Assembly: GCA_028278245.1 (NCBI GenBank)
Contig: JANQEQ010000108.1
Location: 19,411 to 83,410 of the forward strand
Origin: Phycisphaerales bacterium
Lineage (GTDB): Bacteria > Planctomycetota > Phycisphaerae > Phycisphaerales > SM1A02
Direction: 5' to 3'
DNA: 64,000 nucleotides
The notes below the pieces were generated by a model. It was given only the letters and a program-made list of their open reading frames with translations. It was not told the DNA's origin and ran no database searches. The translations under genes and the position numbers were made by a program. Below, one piece after another: positions 42,994 through 50,581 of the stretch (position 1 is the first letter of the stretch; the number at the start of each line of letters is the position of its first letter).

Positions 42994-44454
42994 ATGACAG
43001 ACTCCTCTTCATCGAATCAGTTTGAGAGTGATAAGCAAGGCGGTATTGCTGCGCCAGACAATACGAATTCGATCTCGAACGCAGGAATTGATCACGCTTT
43101 GGAAGAGCGAATTCAGAAAATCGGCAGAGATATACTCAAGCACACGAGTAAGGGTTCGAAGGGATTCTTCACCGCAAGGTATTGGTCTGAGAAGATGATG
43201 GATCGCGCAATGAGCGATGATGCATTCAGGGAAGCAATGCTTCGCTTTGTCGATGTATTTCCATCTATGAGAGACCACCACGATGTATACGACTACCTTG
43301 CAGGATACGTTGTTGAGGAAGGCGTAACACCACCGCGAGGATTGTGTTCAGTTTTGATATTGGCAAAGTACACTGGTCTCAAGCGTGTCCTTGCTTATGT
43401 TGCATCACGACTCATCTCAATAACCGCTCATAAGTTTATTGCCGGGACGGATGCTGTTTCAGCACTCCCTGTTCTGGAGAAGATGTGGCTTCGGGATACA
43501 GCATTTACTGCCTCTCTGCTTGGTGAAACATGCACAAACCGTTACGAAGCTCAGGAATATCAGAACACTTACATTGATATGATTAATTCACTGGCCGATG
43601 CTGCTGAACTTTGGCCAGAAAATCAACAATGTGAACAAGATCATCTGGGGCAGCTTCCCCGAGTGAATATCTCAGTGAAGATTAGCTCACTTTGCCCGAA
43701 TCTCAAGCAAACCTACTCAAGCGCGGATATCGAATCGCTTGCTGGTAATCTCATCCCGATTTTACAGGTGGCGCAGCAACGAAATGCACAAATCCACGTC
43801 GACATGGAGTATGCAGCAGTTAAAGATGTGATTCTGGATATATTTCTGCATTGTGCAGAGAAGATTGACATTCCCATCGGTGTCGTATTGCAGACATATC
43901 TACGCCAGGTGGAGGAAGATGCGCAGAAGCTCATCGACTGGTCGTATAACAATAAACGACACATCACCATTCGTCTGGTAAAGGGGGCGTACTACGACCA
44001 GGAAGTTTGCATTGCAATGGAACAGGGAAAGCAGTCCCCTGTGTGGAGCCATAAGCATGAAACCGATGCATGCTTTGAGCGTGTCGCTGGCATGCTCATT
44101 GACGCTATCCCCGGTGATCGGAGAGATGGAGGAGTTTCATTAGCCTTGGGTTCGCATAATGTTCGATCCATCTCAGCGGTTCTGGCAATGCTTGAGCAGA
44201 AAAGTCTGCCTCCCGATGCAGTTGAACTGCAAATGCTGTATGGCATGGCAGATGAGCTCAAGCATGCAGCACATCAGTTGAACTTACGTGTGCGTGAGTA
44301 TGTTCCCATTGGAGATATGATCCCCGGCATGGCGTATTTTGCCCGACGATTGCTGGAAAATACTTCCAATGAATCATGGTTACGAGCCGGATTTTCTAAG
44401 ACGGTGCCTGCAGATAAATTGCTAGCATCACCTCATCAGGCCATTCAATCGTAA
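42994..44454 (+). CDS. Proline dehydrogenase
   Basis: The flavoenzyme oxidises proline to pyrroline-5-carboxylate. Barrel motifs are clear: RVNISVKISSLCP, QIHVDMEYAAVKD, TIRLVKGAYYDQEV, LALGSHNVRS, ELQMLYGMADELKHA and EYVPIGDMIPGMAYFARRLLENTSNESWLR, the last being the FAD/proline-binding signature. At 486 residues with an N-terminal helical part it is like the ProDH domain of PutA without the DNA-binding or aldehyde dehydrogenase parts. It starts five bases after the Msr gene, so they may be cotranscribed. No P5C dehydrogenase gene is seen here; a PutP-type transporter is at 4351. Confidence 0.92.
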   Translation: MTDSSSSNQFESDKQGGIAAPDNTNSISNAGIDHALEERIQKIGRDILKHTSKGSKGFFTARYWSEKMMDRAMSDDAFREAMLRFVDVFPSMRDHHDVYDYLAGYVVEEGVTPPRGLCSVLILAKYTGLKRVLAYVASRLISITAHKFIAGTDAVSALPVLEKMWLRDTAFTASLLGETCTNRYEAQEYQNTYIDMINSLADAAELWPENQQCEQDHLGQLPRVNISVKISSLCPNLKQTYSSADIESLAGNLIPILQVAQQRNAQIHVDMEYAAVKDVILDIFLHCAEKIDIPIGVVLQTYLRQVEEDAQKLIDWSYNNKRHITIRLVKGAYYDQEVCIAMEQGKQSPVWSHKHETDACFERVAGMLIDAIPGDRRDGGVSLALGSHNVRSISAVLAMLEQKSLPPDAVELQMLYGMADELKHAAHQLNLRVREYVPIGDMIPGMAYFARRLLENTSNESWLRAGFSKTVPADKLLASPHQAIQS

Positions 44455-44554
44455 CACCACACCATTACTACTCACTGAAGCAGCCTGCAAGGTTCACAGT
44501 AAGCAAGGTAATACCCCGATCTAGCTGATTGTCCCATGCTCACGTATCTGCAGA

Positions 44555-45736
44555 TTAATTTTCGATGCCGAGTTCTGACAGTAACTTCATAAACCGTGGA
44601 TCTTCGCGCAGATTATCAAGATCACTGTCATCTTCAATGAGATCCTCAAGATCAAATCCTGCCTCGTGTGAAGCGTGAAGTACTTCCATTGCTTCATCGA
44701 TCCGGCCGGTCAAAGAATATGCGCAGGCAAGGTTGTACAGCGATATGCCTCGGGTTTCGTCAAATGCAGCAGCCTTCTTATGAGCGTCTATCGCTTTTTC
44801 ATATTCCCCACCCATGTGCAAACAATAGGCGTAGCTGAACCAGAGCATCGCCGTGTCCGGGCTTTTCTGTGTAGCAACCTCAAACAATGCTGCTGCTTCT
44901 TTCCAATGCCCTTCATGTTGAAGTGTGGCAGCCTTCTGAATCAGCGCCTGGAGATCATCAGAGACTTCCGCAACATGCTCGTGACTTGCATCCCCATGCA
45001 ATCCCTCTGCATGCTTTTTATTCAGCCAGGCATCGAGTCGTTGGACTATGTCTGCCAATTCCTCATCGTTAGACAGTTCCTCGCTGAGCTGATCCAGAGC
45101 CTGGAGTGCCTGCACAATAATCTCCTGGACAATCATCGAGACCTGTTGCTGAATCTCAGGCAATCGATCGAGATACTGATTCAGGATACCCATGAAGTGA
45201 TCTATGCTCTCATCCACTTCGGATTTTTCGTTTGAGAGCAGTTTCTCATAACGCGGATCGTCACGAAGCGAATCGAGATCGGTGTCATATTCGGCTTGAC
45301 CACGCATTCGGAAGCCTGCCTCTTGCGAAGCAAACAGTGCCTTGAACGCCTGGTCGGGCTTCCCCATCAGGGCAAATGCACAACCGAGGTTGTACAAGGC
45401 TATGCCGTGATACTCATCGAAAGTGGATGCTTTCTTGTGCGCTTTGATTGCGTCTTCGAGATTACCTGCTGCGTGGAGGGAATAGCCAAGATTGAACCAG
45501 GCGGTTGCATTTTCCGGATCTGCCTTGGCAATCTGCTTCCAGGCATAAGCCGCATCCTCCCACTCACCTCCTCCCTGCAGTTCATACGCTTCTTCAACAC
45601 TGGGAACTTCGAGAATTTGTTTGCTTTTGTGCTCGTCTTCCGGCGGACCGGCTAGCGCGGTGCTGGAGAACGATGTAACCACCGCAACAGAAAGCACAAA
45701 CACCCCGGCATGACAGAGGAATGATCGGGTTATCAT
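44555..45736 (-). CDS. Secreted TPR protein with an internal duplication
   Basis: AAGGAG lies eight bases before the ATG; 393 residues. A signal peptide (FLCHAGVFVLSVAVVTSFSSTALA) is followed by two similar TPR blocks. Block one has WFNLGYSLHAAGNLEDAIKA and LYNLGCAFALMGKPDQAFKA, ending LDSLRDDPRYEKLLS; block two has WFSYAYCLHMGGEYEKAIDA and LYNLACAYSLTGRIDEAMEV, ending LDNLREDPRFMKLLS. Between them is a helical, acidic, probably coiled-coil linker. TPRs of this form usually bind proteins; the partner is unknown. Confidence 0.8.
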   Translation of the reverse strand: MITRSFLCHAGVFVLSVAVVTSFSSTALAGPPEDEHKSKQILEVPSVEEAYELQGGGEWEDAAYAWKQIAKADPENATAWFNLGYSLHAAGNLEDAIKAHKKASTFDEYHGIALYNLGCAFALMGKPDQAFKALFASQEAGFRMRGQAEYDTDLDSLRDDPRYEKLLSNEKSEVDESIDHFMGILNQYLDRLPEIQQQVSMIVQEIIVQALQALDQLSEELSNDEELADIVQRLDAWLNKKHAEGLHGDASHEHVAEVSDDLQALIQKAATLQHEGHWKEAAALFEVATQKSPDTAMLWFSYAYCLHMGGEYEKAIDAHKKAAAFDETRGISLYNLACAYSLTGRIDEAMEVLHASHEAGFDLEDLIEDDSDLDNLREDPRFMKLLSELGIEN

Positions 45737-46052
45737 GATGCCAACTCCTTTTATGACACAAGCGACAGATCATCCTCCGAAGGTGGCTGTCGTTGTGAGC
45801 TGCAATATGTACTCAGTTTTATTAGGAAACTTTGCACCAAAATTGTAGAGGCAGGATGACCAAGGCAAGATTGATGTCTTTATTGTGGACTCGTTTATCC
45901 AATAGACGGAGCCCGGTCAGGACTCATGTACCTGGATTCTGATGAAAAATACGCGGTATGTGATTTTTGAACCAATCATATCTCGTGAAAATCACACCTT
46001 CTTGTCATACAGTCGAGTCCAGTCACACTCTTCGTGAGATATCAATATCAGG
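45737..46052. other. 316-base intergenic region
   Basis: It lies between two reverse-strand genes. It must hold the promoter of the TPR gene, but no clear -35/-10 pair, hairpin or terminator stands out. Confidence 0.5.
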
Positions 46053-46391
46053 TCAACTTCCAGTAGCCACCGGCGGTTCGTATCGTTCGTAGTAACCCAG
46101 CAGATTGCCCTCTTCATCACGCACAGCACGCATGTAGATCCTGTATTTCTCGTTATCCGTAATGAGCTGCTCTTCCAGTCCGTTGTGCATGTCAGAGAGG
46201 ATATCGATCATGATTTTTTGCGAGGATTCGTTGTGGCACTCCATCAATGATCGTCCCAGAAGCTCTTCACCCTGTTCATAGTGGGCAATGGCAGCCTTAT
46301 TCATGTAGCGCGTGATGTGTTCGGTATCAGCAAACAGGAAAGGATTTTTCAAACTGTCCAGGAATGCTGCCATCAGTTTCTGATTAACCAT
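46053..46391 (-). CDS. Single-domain PAS protein
   Basis: GAGG lies seven bases before the ATG; 112 residues. LKNPFLFADTEHITRYMNKAAIAHYEQGEELLGRSLMECHNESSQ is the core of a PAS fold like that at the C-terminus of DUF438 proteins (the C-H-N/P motif after GRSL is typical). MRAVRDEEGNLLGYYERYEP closes it. There is no output domain, so it may be a free sensor or bind heme or a small molecule; partner unknown. Confidence 0.75.
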   Translation of the reverse strand: MVNQKLMAAFLDSLKNPFLFADTEHITRYMNKAAIAHYEQGEELLGRSLMECHNESSQKIMIDILSDMHNGLEEQLITDNEKYRIYMRAVRDEEGNLLGYYERYEPPVATGS

Positions 46392-46531
46392 CTCAATACC
46401 TCACCATGACCAGGCTGTTTTAATCAATCCGCTATGGAATTGACGCTTGCCTGTATCAAGGGTACCCGGTGGCTGCAGTATCGGCTACGCTACCGGCCTA
46501 TCAATTCATTTATGATCAATGAGAAATTGAG

Positions 46532-47773
46532 ATGGCTGATCTTCGCGTACACATCAATGGTCTGGAGTTACCGAATCCCTTTATCATCGGCTCCGGTCCG
46601 CCCAGCACGAATGCGAACGTGATCAACAAGGCATTCGATGAAGGATGGGGAGCCGTGGTGACCAAAACGGCACTGCTGGACGCGACAAAAATCAATAACG
46701 TTGCACCACGATATGCTCGAATGCGTGCTGCTGACTCAAGAGAAGTACTCGGCTGGGAAAATATCGAATTGATTACAGACCGACCGTTTGGCCAGTGGCT
46801 GGACGAATTCAAACGAATCAAGGACAAGCATCCCGATCGTATTCTGATCGCTTCCATCACGGAGGAGTATGCCAAAGATCCCTGGCAGGAAATTGTCGGC
46901 CGAACCCAGGAAACCGGCGTCGACGCACTGGAACTCAACCTCTCATGTCCTCACGGATTGCCTGAACAGAAAATGGGATCTGCAATCGGACAGGACGCTT
47001 CGATCGTTGAGGATGTGTGTCGATGGGTAAAGGAAGTGTCAACCGTTCCCGTGTGGGTCAAAATGACGCCGAACGTGACAAGCGTTGTTGAACCGGCACG
47101 CGCAGCCATGAAAGCGGGATGTGACGGGATCGCGGCGATCAATACCATTTTGTGTGTGATGGGAATCAACCTCGACACACTGCGGCCTGAGCCGACCGTC
47201 GAAGGATTTTCCGTACCCGGTGGTTATTCAGGAAAAGCAATCAAGCCAATCACGCTACGCATGATCATGGAAATTGCCACAATGATGTACGGGGGTAACT
47301 CCGGTAAATCCATACCGCCTGAGCTTGACGCTCAGCCTGCACCTGATCCGAAACAGAGCAAGTCAGGCAATATCAAAGCATGTCCAATAAAGAGCTTCTG
47401 TACAACAACTCCAATGGGCGAATTCCCAAACGGTTCACTATCCGCAATCGGGGGTATCGAATCAGGAAATGATGCAGCGCAGTTCATCCTTCTAGGTGCG
47501 CAAACAGCACAAGTATGCACCGGTGTCATGATTCACGGTTACGAACTGATCCATAAGTTATGTGCGGAATTATCTGCGTTCATGGACCGACACGGTTTTG
47601 ACACAATCGAGGATTTCCGTGGTCACGCACTGCAGTATTTCACTACGCACGCGGAACTCTTTCGCCGTCTGACAGCAGTGAAAAGCGGCCGACATGGAAA
47701 AGTTCACACAGACACGAATTGGGATTGTAAAGCATTCGTGCAACAGAGCGATGATCTTGTCGCAAATGAGTGA
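46532..47773 (+). CDS. Dihydropyrimidine dehydrogenase-like (PreA-like) flavoprotein, atypical
   Basis: The 413-residue product matches the FMN-binding barrel of dihydropyrimidine dehydrogenase (DPYD/PreA): NPFIIGSGPPSTNANVI, ALELNLSCPHGLPEQKMGSAIGQD, WVKMTPNVTSVVEPARAA, AINTILCVMGI, GYSGKAIKPITLR and AIGGIESGNDAAQFILLGAQTAQVCTG. Two things are unusual. In DPYD the catalytic Cys lies in MGLACGQD; here Ile152 replaces it. The C-terminal 2x[4Fe-4S] domain of PreA is absent, and about 50 residues rich in Pro, Ser and Cys are inserted near 252-302. A beta-ureidopropionase-like gene lies 1.6 kb further, on the opposite strand. Confidence 0.85.
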   Translation: MADLRVHINGLELPNPFIIGSGPPSTNANVINKAFDEGWGAVVTKTALLDATKINNVAPRYARMRAADSREVLGWENIELITDRPFGQWLDEFKRIKDKHPDRILIASITEEYAKDPWQEIVGRTQETGVDALELNLSCPHGLPEQKMGSAIGQDASIVEDVCRWVKEVSTVPVWVKMTPNVTSVVEPARAAMKAGCDGIAAINTILCVMGINLDTLRPEPTVEGFSVPGGYSGKAIKPITLRMIMEIATMMYGGNSGKSIPPELDAQPAPDPKQSKSGNIKACPIKSFCTTTPMGEFPNGSLSAIGGIESGNDAAQFILLGAQTAQVCTGVMIHGYELIHKLCAELSAFMDRHGFDTIEDFRGHALQYFTTHAELFRRLTAVKSGRHGKVHTDTNWDCKAFVQQSDDLVANE

Positions 47774-47830
47774 CACACTGTTGTCACTGATATCTTTTTC
47801 AATAATTCATGCATTCTATTACGTAATTCT

Positions 47831-47840
47831 GTGCTATCAT
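47831..47840 (+). promoter_or_regulatory. Possible extended -10 promoter of the KAP NTPase gene
   Basis: TGCTATCAT (47832-47840) fits the extended -10 form TG-N-TATCAT, about 90 bases upstream of the ATG. No good -35 is seen. Confidence 0.3.
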
Positions 47841-47930
47841 AGTAGATAGAGTATCGTTGAATCCTTGGTTCACGCATACTTCACCCTCACAGGGTATAAC
47901 CAATCTGGATTTCAAGGTTACAATCAGTAA

Positions 47931-49361
47931 ATGCTAAACAAAATACTACCTATTGATATCGATTCTAGTGATCCATTTTCAAACGATAAGCTTGGCAGAC
48001 GTAATGATATCGAATTCCTCACGAAGATTATCGATAGAACACATCAACCCTTTACATTGAGTGTAAATGGTGCGTGGGGTACTGGAAAAACTACATTTAT
48101 CAAGATGTGGGATAATTTCTTAAAGGAACAAGGTTTTACAACTATTTCATTTAATGCTTGGGAGCATGATTTTACTGATGACCCATTGGTTGCGTTAATT
48201 GCCGAATTGGGAAATACAGTTGACTCTCTTGCAACTAACGCTAGTTCACATCCATCGCGTACAGAAGCGTGGGATAAGGTTAAAACAATTGGAGGTGCCC
48301 TGCTTCGTGTAACTGCGCCTATTGCATTAAGATCGGCAACTCAGGGGGCAATTGAACTTGATGATATTAAATCATTCATGTCAGAAGTAGCTAAGGGTAA
48401 AATAGCTTCATCAATTCAATCTCTTGCTGAAGATAGGCTTGAGGCATTTACTCAAGAAAAAAATGCTATGACTATATTCCGTAATAGCCTATCTGAACTT
48501 GTGACTACATTAAGCATATCAGATAACCCGGATCTGCATCCAATAATATTTTTTATTGATGAACTCGATCGTTGTAGACCTTTATATGCAGTGCAGTTGC
48601 TTGAAAGATTAAAACATCTATTTTCTGTCCCGGGCCTTGTGTTTATTTTGGCATGGGATCGCAATCAGTTATCACATTCTGTGCGTGCTGAATATGGCAG
48701 TGGAATGGATGCGGATGGATATTTGCGACGATTCATCGATCTTGAATTTAATTTACCATACCCAGATCCTGAAGTGTATTCCCATATCCTATGGGAATTA
48801 TTTGGCTTTGACACTTTAATGAGTAACCGTCAGGATGGATCGTTTGATAAAAAAGGTATTTTAGAATCGTACATTGCAGTCCAGCGATTATTCAATTTGA
48901 GTCTGCGTGATCAGGAACAATGTTTTATTAAATTTGATATTATTCTACGATCTACTCAACACAATAATAAATTAGCTCCATATGCATTGGGATTTCTTGT
49001 CGGTTTATTGTTGGCAAGGCCTGATATATATTATAATTATTGTTCAGGAAAATTATATGCTAAGGATGTACTTACTGAAATTGAGCAGTGTACGGGTGGA
49101 AAAGAATTCTTAGAAAGCAATACTGGTTTTATTATAAATGCATATCTCTCATGCTGGTCAAGCGATGATCCTGAAGGAAGAAAACTTTATAAAATACACT
49201 CAGACATCGCAGATCATAATTCAGGATCTCCGAGCATTGAAAAGAAATTTTCGAACAAGTTGATAAGAGCTTTAGGTCATGTATATACACGCGAGGAAGA
49301 AAGTCTCTTTCAATATATTCGTGACAAAATAGAATTAACTACAAAATTCCAAAGTAGATAA
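47931..49361 (+). CDS. KAP-family P-loop NTPase
   Basis: The 476-residue product has a Walker A (VNGAWGTGKTTF, residues 46-56) and a Walker B with following Asp-Arg (IIFFIDELDRCRP, 205-217), the KAP signature; VFILAWDRNQLSHSV follows at the sensor position. The region between, about 90-200, is where KAP proteins carry membrane helices; here it is only weakly hydrophobic. The gene is strongly AT-rich: the row at 48841 has 19 G/C in 60 bases against 28 in the row at 46801, and codons end mostly in A or T. KAP NTPases are often horizontally moved, and several occur in anti-phage systems. It sits between two genes of one pathway, which suggests insertion. Confidence 0.88.
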   Translation: MLNKILPIDIDSSDPFSNDKLGRRNDIEFLTKIIDRTHQPFTLSVNGAWGTGKTTFIKMWDNFLKEQGFTTISFNAWEHDFTDDPLVALIAELGNTVDSLATNASSHPSRTEAWDKVKTIGGALLRVTAPIALRSATQGAIELDDIKSFMSEVAKGKIASSIQSLAEDRLEAFTQEKNAMTIFRNSLSELVTTLSISDNPDLHPIIFFIDELDRCRPLYAVQLLERLKHLFSVPGLVFILAWDRNQLSHSVRAEYGSGMDADGYLRRFIDLEFNLPYPDPEVYSHILWELFGFDTLMSNRQDGSFDKKGILESYIAVQRLFNLSLRDQEQCFIKFDIILRSTQHNNKLAPYALGFLVGLLLARPDIYYNYCSGKLYAKDVLTEIEQCTGGKEFLESNTGFIINAYLSCWSSDDPEGRKLYKIHSDIADHNSGSPSIEKKFSNKLIRALGHVYTREEESLFQYIRDKIELTTKFQSR

Positions 49362-49372
49362 TATTAAATAAT

Positions 49373-50257
49373 TTATAATTTCGCGATCTTTTCGTAACTC
49401 TCCGGCCGACGATCGCGGTAAAACTGCCAGACATTGCGCACCTGGCGGATCATGTCCAGATCGAGATCGGCGATAACAACCTCATCCTTATCGCGACTAC
49501 CTTCGGCAATAATCTGGCCGCGTGGATCACAGAAATAAGATGTGCCGTAAAACTCTCCGATGTTCCACGGAGCTTCGGTGCCAACGCGATTGAGTGCGCC
49601 GATGAAATACTGATTTGCCACCGCATGGGCCGGCTGTTCCAGCTTCCACAGATATTCACTCAAACCAGCGACTGTAGCGGAAGGATTGAACACGATCTCC
49701 GCGCCGTTGAGTCCTAGCTCGCGTGCGCCTTCGGGGAAGTGGCGGTCATAACAGAGATACACGCCAATCTTCCCGAAGCTCGTATCAAAAACTGGATAAC
49801 CGAGGTTACCCGGTGTGAAGTAAAACTTTTCCCAGAATCCCGGTTCACAATGCGGGAGATGATGTTTGCGATATTTGCCCAGATAATTGCCATGCTGATC
49901 GATCACCGCTGCGGTGTTGTAATAAACACCGGTCATTTCCATTTCATAGACCGGCACAATCATCACCATACCGTGCTTCTTCGCCACATCCTGCATGAGT
50001 TTGATCGTCGGACCATCGGGGACAGGTTCAGCTAACTCGTACCAGCGTTTATCCTGTTCAGCGCAGAAATAAGGACCGGCAAAGATTTCCTGAAGGCAAC
50101 AGACTTTCGCACCCCGATCGGCTGCTTCCTGAATCAGTGGCAGATGTTTCTCAAGCATCGCTTCCTTGATCGCACCAAGATCGGACATATCGGAAATGAC
50201 ATTGGCTGCCTGGATGAGAGCAGCGCGCGTGATGCGGGATTGTGTCGTATCAGCCAT
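49373..50257 (-). CDS. Nitrilase-family amidohydrolase, probable beta-ureidopropionase
   Basis: GAGGAG lies eight bases before the ATG; 294 residues. The Glu-Lys-Cys triad is in VCCLQEIFAGPYFC, GKYRKHHLPHCEPGFWEKFYFTPG and VYLCYDRHFPEGARELGLNGAE. The wording HHLPHCEPGFWEKFYFTPGN and NRVGTEAPWNIGEFYGTSYF is that of N-carbamoyl-beta-alanine amidohydrolases (UPB1/PydC). That enzyme releases ammonia and CO2 from the ring-opened pyrimidine, the last step after the reductase encoded at 46532. N-carbamoylputrescine amidase is the alternative. The dihydropyrimidinase gene is not in the window. Confidence 0.88.
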   Translation of the reverse strand: MADTTQSRITRAALIQAANVISDMSDLGAIKEAMLEKHLPLIQEAADRGAKVCCLQEIFAGPYFCAEQDKRWYELAEPVPDGPTIKLMQDVAKKHGMVMIVPVYEMEMTGVYYNTAAVIDQHGNYLGKYRKHHLPHCEPGFWEKFYFTPGNLGYPVFDTSFGKIGVYLCYDRHFPEGARELGLNGAEIVFNPSATVAGLSEYLWKLEQPAHAVANQYFIGALNRVGTEAPWNIGEFYGTSYFCDPRGQIIAEGSRDKDEVVIADLDLDMIRQVRNVWQFYRDRRPESYEKIAKL

Positions 50258-50581
50258 GTGCCGGACTCCTCAAACTCGATCGGAGCATGGTGCTAGGACT
50301 AGGCTGCCGATCCCTGTTCAACAGCAAATTGTACAACGGACTTCAAGATTGGGGCTTGTATCAGGCCCCCTACCATGAGAGAATCCTATGTTCGTGATGG
50401 TTTCGTAGTTTATTCCCATTGTGAGGGGAAGATGCAGATGCGTCCCTAAAATTACACTCAACAAAAACCTCTGCGATTCGTTGACTCGAAGCTATCCCCC
50501 ACCCCCCCACACACAAATACACCGGCGACACAGTCGCCAGCTCACTCCCACCACACACCCACTTGCCCAGCATATGTCAGT
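50258..50581. other. 324-base intergenic region with a C-rich tract
   Basis: It lies between two reverse-strand genes. A tract of C runs (50496-50513) is the only distinct feature; the promoter of the amidohydrolase gene is expected here but is not obvious. Confidence 0.5.
50496..50513. repeat. C-rich tract shared with 63977-63994
   Basis: CCCCCACCCCCCCACACA is identical at the two sites, and both are intergenic. It may be a low-complexity coincidence or a dispersed element; the G-rich tract at 13584 is of similar kind on the other strand. Confidence 0.45.
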
